Source of the DNA: Bacteroidales bacterium
Lineage (GTDB): Bacteria; Bacteroidota; Bacteroidia; Bacteroidales; Paludibacteraceae
Reading direction: 5' to 3'
NCBI GenBank assembly: GCA_900766775.1
Contig: CAAFXN010000109.1
Coordinates: 1-17,328, forward strand
DNA: 17,328 nucleotides
The translations under genes were made by a program, and so were the position numbers. Numbering within the stretch: the stretch's first letter is position 1; every line of letters begins with the position of its first letter. Under the pieces are notes generated by a model. It saw only the letters and a program-made list of their open reading frames with translations. It was not told the DNA's origin and did no database searches. Shown here piece after piece: positions 13,853 through 17,328 of the stretch.

Positions 13853-14592
13853 AAAAGATTATCAACATATTATGCCTATCCTGCCTACTGATGTTGGCGG
13901 CGAGTCCGCTGTATGCGCAGAAGGAGTCGGGCAAAGTATTCCGCGGCAACAAAGAGTACGAGAAGCAAGACTACACCGCCGCCGAGGTGGAGTATCGCCG
14001 CGGCATAGAAGCGAACAAAGAGTCGTTTGAGGCGCACTACAACTTAGGCAATGCCCTCTTCCGACAAGATAAATATCCCGAGGCGCAAGCGGAGTTCGAG
14101 AAAGCCGCATCGTTGCTTCCGAAAGAGGACAAAGCCAACAGGGCAGCCACATTCCACAACATAGGCAACGCGTTCTTTGCACAGGAGCAATACGAGAAAG
14201 CCATCGAGGCATACAAAGAAGCCCTGCGCAACAATCCCAAGGACGATGATACGCGCTACAACCTCGTGAAAGCCATGGAGATGTTGAAGAAACAGCAAGA
14301 GCAGCAACAGCAGCAACAGCAAAATCAACAACAAAATCAGAAAGACCAACAGCAACAACAAAAGGAGCAGCAGCAACAAGAGCAACAGAATCAGCAGAAC
14401 CAAAATCAACAAGAGCAACAGCAGAATCAACAGCAAGAGCAGCAACAAGCCGAGGCACAGGAGCAAGACCAAAAGATGGACAAAGAGACCGCGGAGCAGA
14501 TTCTGCAAGCACTCGAGCAAGACGAGCAAGAGACCCAAGAGAAACTACAACGCCAACAAGGCACCAAACGCCGCGTAGAGAAAGATTGGTAA
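13849..14592 (+). CDS. batC: BatC, periplasmic TPR protein with a glutamine-rich tail
   Basis: The product is a 247-residue exported protein. A signal peptide covers about residues 1-23 (KKIINILCLSCLLMLAA, cleavage after LYA). Three tetratricopeptide repeats lie at about 28-61, 62-95 and 100-133 (HYNLGNALFRQDKYPEAQAEFEKA and HNIGNAFFAQEQYEKAIEAYKEAL are the clearest). A region made almost only of Gln, with Asn, Glu and Lys, covers about 148-205. A charged helical segment with MDKETAEQILQALEQDEQ follows. TPRs suggest protein binding within the Bat complex. The Gln tract uses mixed CAA and CAG codons. Start overlaps batB by four bases and batD begins one base after the stop, so batB, batC and batD form a tightly coupled unit. 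Confidence 0.93.
   Translation: MKKIINILCLSCLLMLAASPLYAQKESGKVFRGNKEYEKQDYTAAEVEYRRGIEANKESFEAHYNLGNALFRQDKYPEAQAEFEKAASLLPKEDKANRAATFHNIGNAFFAQEQYEKAIEAYKEALRNNPKDDDTRYNLVKAMEMLKKQQEQQQQQQQNQQQNQKDQQQQQKEQQQQEQQNQQNQNQQEQQQNQQQEQQQAEAQEQDQKMDKETAEQILQALEQDEQETQEKLQRQQGTKRRVEKDW
14291..14468 (+). repeat. batC: CAR trinucleotide tract in batC
   Basis: The segment is dominated by CAA and CAG codons broken by AAT, GAG, AAA and GAC codons. It encodes the glutamine-rich region and is a low-complexity tract where length changes of whole codons are plausible. Confidence 0.75.
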
Positions 14593-14593
14593 T

Positions 14594-16453
14594 ATGAAAC
14601 AAACGGCTAAAATACTATTTTTGTTGCACTGCGCGCTATGCACGGTGCTTCTCCCTGTGATGGCAGAGGATGCGGTGGAGTTTCGCGCACAAGCGCCTGC
14701 CCAAGTCATCGTAGGCAAACCTTTCCAACTCACCTACACCGTCAATCAGCGTGCACGCGACCTGAAAGCACCCGAGATGGCAGATTTTGAGGTTTTGGCA
14801 GGTCCCTACACCTCCACTTCAAGTTCCACCTCGTTTGTCAACGGCAAGCGCACCTCCACCTACACGCAGACCTACACCTACACCCTATTGGCGCAGCGCG
14901 AAGGCACTTTCACCATACCTCCCGCCGACATCAAAGTGAGCGGCGAGCGATACCAATCCAACGGCGTGCGTATCACCGTCTTGCCGCCCGATGAACAAGG
15001 AACCACGAGCCAAGAACAAGGAGCCAGGAGCCAAGAGTCGGGAGCCAGGAGCCAAGCCGCCTCCGACGGGAGCATCACCTCGGAGAACCTCTTCGTCCGC
15101 ACCATCGTCAGCAAGACGCGTGTCCACGAGCAGGAAGCCATCTTGCTCTCGTACAAACTCTATTTCGCCGGTGTGGACGTGGTGCAGTTCACCAACAACA
15201 CGAAGATTCCCGAATTCACGGGCTTCCTGAAACAAGACTTGGAGCAGGGCGAGATTCAGACTGAGTTGGAGCACTACAACGGCAGGAACTACCAGACGGC
15301 AGTGCTCTATCGCACGTTGCTCTACCCTCAGCACGCGGGCGACATACAGATAGACCCCGCCACCTTCGAGGCGGTGCTGCGCGTGCAGACTCGCGCCCAA
15401 GTGCGCAGTATCTTTGACGACTTCTTCGGCACCTACACCAACGTAACCAAGACCCTCAAAGCCCCGGGTACGACCATCCACGTGGAGGCGTTGCCGAAAG
15501 GGAAACCCGCAGGGTTTGCCGGCGGCGTGGGGCACTTCACCCTCTCATCGAACATCTCGCAGACCGAGATGCAGGCGAACGAAGCGGTTACGCTGAAACT
15601 CACCATCCAAGGTACGGGCAATATGAAGTTGCTCAAGACGCCGACCGTGGACTGGCCCGAAGGATTCGAGCCCTACGACCCGAAGGTGAGCAACAACTTC
15701 AAAGCCACTGCGGCTGGCATGTCCGGCAGCAAGACGATAGAGTATCTGGCTATCCCGCGTGCCGCCGGCGAGTACACCCTCCCGCCTATTACCTTTGCCT
15801 ACTACGACACGCAGGAGGACACCTACAAGACGCTCTCCACGCCCGAATATACCCTGCACGTGCAGCGCGGCACGGGCGATGAGGCGGGCACGCCCGTGGT
15901 GAACAACTACGTGAACAAAGAGGACATCAAGACCCTCGGCACCGATATCCGCTACATCTACACGGGCGAACTGGCGGCTGCCAAGCCGGCTAATCCCAAT
16001 GCTCCGCTGGTGTGGCGGTATGCGTGGGCGGGGTATGTGTTGCCGCTGCTGATTGCTTGCCTGCTCTTTGCCGTCTTCCACAAGCGAATCAAAGAGAATG
16101 CCGACATCACGCGCGTGCGCTCGAAGCGGGCGAACAAGGTGGCGCAGAAGCGCCTGAAGAAGGCGGCGCAACTGATGAAGAGCGGCGACAGCGAGGCGTT
16201 CTACACGGAGATTGAGCGCGCCCTCTGGATGTACCTAAGCGACCGACTGAGCGTGCCGACAGCAGACCTCAACAAGGACAACATCGCCTCCATCCTGCGC
16301 GGGAAGGGCGTGGGAGAGGAGATTATCGCCGAGGTCAACCGTGTGCTGTCTGATGCGGAGTTTGCCCGCTATGCGCCCGCCGCCGCAAAGAGCAAAGAGC
16401 AACTGTACACCGCCGCCACGGAGATTATCGACCAACTCGAGAGCAAAGCATAG
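14594..16453 (+). CDS. batD: BatD, large periplasmic/membrane protein
   Basis: The product is a 619-residue protein of the BatD family, whose function is not established. A signal peptide (about 1-24, cleavage near VMA/ED) precedes immunoglobulin-like beta domains. The first, about 27-130, includes VIVGKPFQLTYTVN and EGTFTIPPADIKVSG; similar patterns recur at about 310-430 with AGEYTLPPITFAYYD. A single membrane helix (about 479-497) leads to a cytoplasmic helical domain (to 619) resembling the C-terminus of the DUF4381-like protein. Residues 134-155 (including SQEQGARSQESGARSQ) are encoded by a heptamer DNA array also found in the ftsQ-ftsA gap; they form a polar linker between two domains. 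Upstream spacing is one base from batC. The gap to batE is 125 bp and repeat-filled. Confidence 0.93.
   Translation: MKQTAKILFLLHCALCTVLLPVMAEDAVEFRAQAPAQVIVGKPFQLTYTVNQRARDLKAPEMADFEVLAGPYTSTSSSTSFVNGKRTSTYTQTYTYTLLAQREGTFTIPPADIKVSGERYQSNGVRITVLPPDEQGTTSQEQGARSQESGARSQAASDGSITSENLFVRTIVSKTRVHEQEAILLSYKLYFAGVDVVQFTNNTKIPEFTGFLKQDLEQGEIQTELEHYNGRNYQTAVLYRTLLYPQHAGDIQIDPATFEAVLRVQTRAQVRSIFDDFFGTYTNVTKTLKAPGTTIHVEALPKGKPAGFAGGVGHFTLSSNISQTEMQANEAVTLKLTIQGTGNMKLLKTPTVDWPEGFEPYDPKVSNNFKATAAGMSGSKTIEYLAIPRAAGEYTLPPITFAYYDTQEDTYKTLSTPEYTLHVQRGTGDEAGTPVVNNYVNKEDIKTLGTDIRYIYTGELAAAKPANPNAPLVWRYAWAGYVLPLLIACLLFAVFHKRIKENADITRVRSKRANKVAQKRLKKAAQLMKSGDSEAFYTEIERALWMYLSDRLSVPTADLNKDNIASILRGKGVGEEIIAEVNRVLSDAEFARYAPAAAKSKEQLYTAATEIIDQLESKA
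14991..15060 (+). repeat. batD: ARGARCM heptamer array inside the batD coding sequence
   Basis: Eight well-matching 7-mers run from 14998 to 15053: AGGAACC, ACGAGCC, AAGAACA, AGGAGCC, AGGAGCC, AAGAGTC, GGGAGCC, AGGAGCC. A degenerate unit flanks each side. Three heptamers equal seven codons, so the peptide repeats as SQEQGAR, SQESGAR. The array matches the heptamers of the ftsQ-ftsA gap on the other strand of the window. Confidence 0.88.
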
Positions 16454-16578
16454 GAATTTATGAATTATGAATTATGAATTATGAGGGCGCATGCTCTGAC
16501 CACTGACCACTGACCACTATGGTGCGGCCTGGAGACCGCACCTCCACTGACCACTAACCACTAACCACTAACACTAAA
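16454..16578 (+). repeat. Composite repeat gap between batD and batE
   Basis: Right after the batD stop come one degenerate and three exact TGAATTA heptamers (16454-16481), then a short spacer. CCACTGA, CCACTGA and CCACTAT follow (16500-16520). The 22-bp hairpin element (16521-16542) comes next. The heptamers then resume as CCACTGA and three CCACTAA (16544-16571) before the batE ATG. The hairpin therefore sits inside a heptamer array. Confidence 0.88.
16521..16545 (+). repeat. Hairpin repeat (copy 2) in the batE leader
   Basis: Stem GGTGCGG (16521-16527) pairs with CCGCACC (16536-16542) around the 8-nt loop CCTGGAGA. Bases 16522-16545 are the exact reverse complement of 6713-6736 before ftsQ. 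Confidence 0.88.
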
Positions 16579-17328
16579 ATGCTTCAATTCCTAAAACATA
16601 TTTTTCACACTCTCCCCCTTTGTAGGGGGAGCCGGAGGGGGTCTTATTCCTTACTCTTGTCGTTCCTCGTTCTCTGCCCTGTATCGGCGCAGACCACCTT
16701 TGCAGACGCCAATGCGCTCTATGCCGAAGGGGAGTATGCGCAGGCAGCCGAGGCATATCGTGCCCTCATCGCCGAGTACCCTGCGGAGAGCAACCGCGAG
16801 ACGCTGGCGCTGCTGCAATACAACTTGGGAAACGCCTGCTTCAAGCAGGGGGAGTTGGCGCAGTCTATCCTCGCCTACGAGCGGGCACTGCGGCTCAAAC
16901 CCAACTACAAAGACGCAAAGTACAACCTCGAGTTCGCCCAATCGAAGATTATCGACAACATCTCCGATACGCAGGCGTTCTTCCTGAGCAACTGGGCAAA
17001 AGCCTTCCGTAACCTGCTGGCGGAGAACACATGGCTGTGGCTCAGCGTCGGGCTGTTCGTCTTATTCCTTGCAGGCACGATGGTGTTCCTGCTCGGGCAT
17101 GAGACATGGCTGCGCAAGACCGCTTTCTACATCGGTTGGTTAGCATTGCTGTTTAGCATTTGGAGCGGTGCGAATGCCACCTCACTCCACCGCCGCGATG
17201 CCGCCCGTGCGGAAGCCGTCATCACGCAGGGTATCGTCAACGCCAAGTCATCGCCCGACCGTTCGGGCACGGACCTCTTCACCGTCCACGAGGGCACGAA
17301 AGTGGAGATTCGCGAGACACTCGGCACA
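16579..17328 (+). CDS. batE: BatE, TPR and SH3-like membrane protein (3' end outside the window)
   Basis: The first 250 codons are open to the right edge without a stop. An N-terminal signal-like segment has a hydrophobic core at about 24-34 (LLLSFLVLC) and cleavage near VSA/QT (37/38). Tetratricopeptide repeats lie at about 41-115 (ANALYAEGEYAQAAEAYRAL and YNLGNACFKQGELAQSILAYERALRLKP). Two membrane helices follow at about 151-173 and 181-200, then the start of an SH3-like domain (about 212-250, NAKSSPDRSGTDLFTVHEGTKVEI). This order is characteristic of BatE. Residues 12-22 (LPLCRGSRRGS) are encoded by a GC-rich hairpin repeat placed between the start and the hydrophobic core. No ATG between the repeat and the core would give an alternative start. 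The gene closes the Bat operon. Confidence 0.92.
   Translation, partial: MLQFLKHIFHTLPLCRGSRRGSYSLLLSFLVLCPVSAQTTFADANALYAEGEYAQAAEAYRALIAEYPAESNRETLALLQYNLGNACFKQGELAQSILAYERALRLKPNYKDAKYNLEFAQSKIIDNISDTQAFFLSNWAKAFRNLLAENTWLWLSVGLFVLFLAGTMVFLLGHETWLRKTAFYIGWLALLFSIWSGANATSLHRRDAARAEAVITQGIVNAKSSPDRSGTDLFTVHEGTKVEIRETLGT
16612..16642 (+). repeat. batE: GC-rich hairpin repeat inside the batE signal-peptide region
   Basis: CTCCCCC (16612-16618) pairs with GGGGGAG (16625-16631) around TTTGTA, followed by CCGGAGGGGGT. The form resembles a dispersed repeat I associate with Bacteroidota intergenic DNA. Its base composition differs sharply from the flanking AT-rich codons. It is read in frame as LPLCRGSRRGS. 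Confidence 0.75.

Noticed and set aside
14044..14538. Leucine-rich 164-codon minus-strand frame resembling a membrane protein
   Set aside because: The leucines are the reverse complement of the CAA/CAG glutamine codons of batC.
8668..17328. MoxR-DUF58-vWA operon as a novel defence or ternary system
   Set aside because: Gene order and domains match the known Bat operon of Bacteroidota, so the gene content is not new.

Overview
The window looks like a chromosomal segment of a member of the Bacteroidota, most likely order Bacteroidales. The evidence is a complete moxR–DUF58–batA–batE ('Bacteroides aerotolerance') operon, promoter candidates of the Bacteroidota type (TTTG/TTG, about 20 nt, TAnnTTTG), A-rich start regions without Shine-Dalgarno sequences, and FtsQ/FtsA/FtsZ/MurC proteins of Bacteroidota character. 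All protein-coding genes are ordinary housekeeping or conserved genes. I found no phage, plasmid, CRISPR, IS element, rRNA or tRNA.

Layout. Bases 1-320 hold the doubtful tail of an unidentified reading frame, a strong intrinsic terminator, and the gapA promoter and leader. gapA (321-1331, +) converges on a minus-strand block. Two hairpin terminators lie between them, one of them usable from both sides. The minus-strand block, read right to left, is murC, ftsQ, ftsA, ftsZ, a DedA-family membrane protein gene and nadC. It comprises the distal end of the division and cell-wall (dcw) cluster plus two genes that probably ride along. Its promoter candidate is at 8249-8279. A divergent region of about 490 bp separates murC from the plus-strand operon: a MoxR ATPase, a DUF58 protein, a DUF4381-like membrane protein, BatA, BatB, BatC, BatD and BatE. 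BatE runs off the right edge and is incomplete. A sigma-54-like site lies just upstream of the MoxR gene.

How the genes work together. MurC makes UDP-MurNAc-L-Ala, and FtsQ, FtsA and FtsZ build the division machine. The Bat operon couples a MoxR AAA+ ATPase to von Willebrand A (vWA), TPR and BatD membrane/periplasmic proteins, thought to form an envelope-associated complex. The two envelope operons share one divergent control region.

The most unusual content is between genes, and in places inside them. Most gaps within the two operons are filled by short tandem repeats (7-, 8-, 9- and 28-mers) or hairpin modules, and these usually end within a few bases of the next start codon. The same words recur at pairs of distant genes in the same orientation: an octamer before nadC and batB, a 24-bp hairpin word before ftsQ and batE, a heptamer before batA and batE, and a three-module hairpin block after moxR and batA. 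Three coding sequences appear to have absorbed such repeats: the heptamer array of the ftsQ-ftsA gap occurs in frame in batD, a GC-rich hairpin repeat lies inside the BatE signal peptide, and a repeat supplies the last codons and stop of murC.
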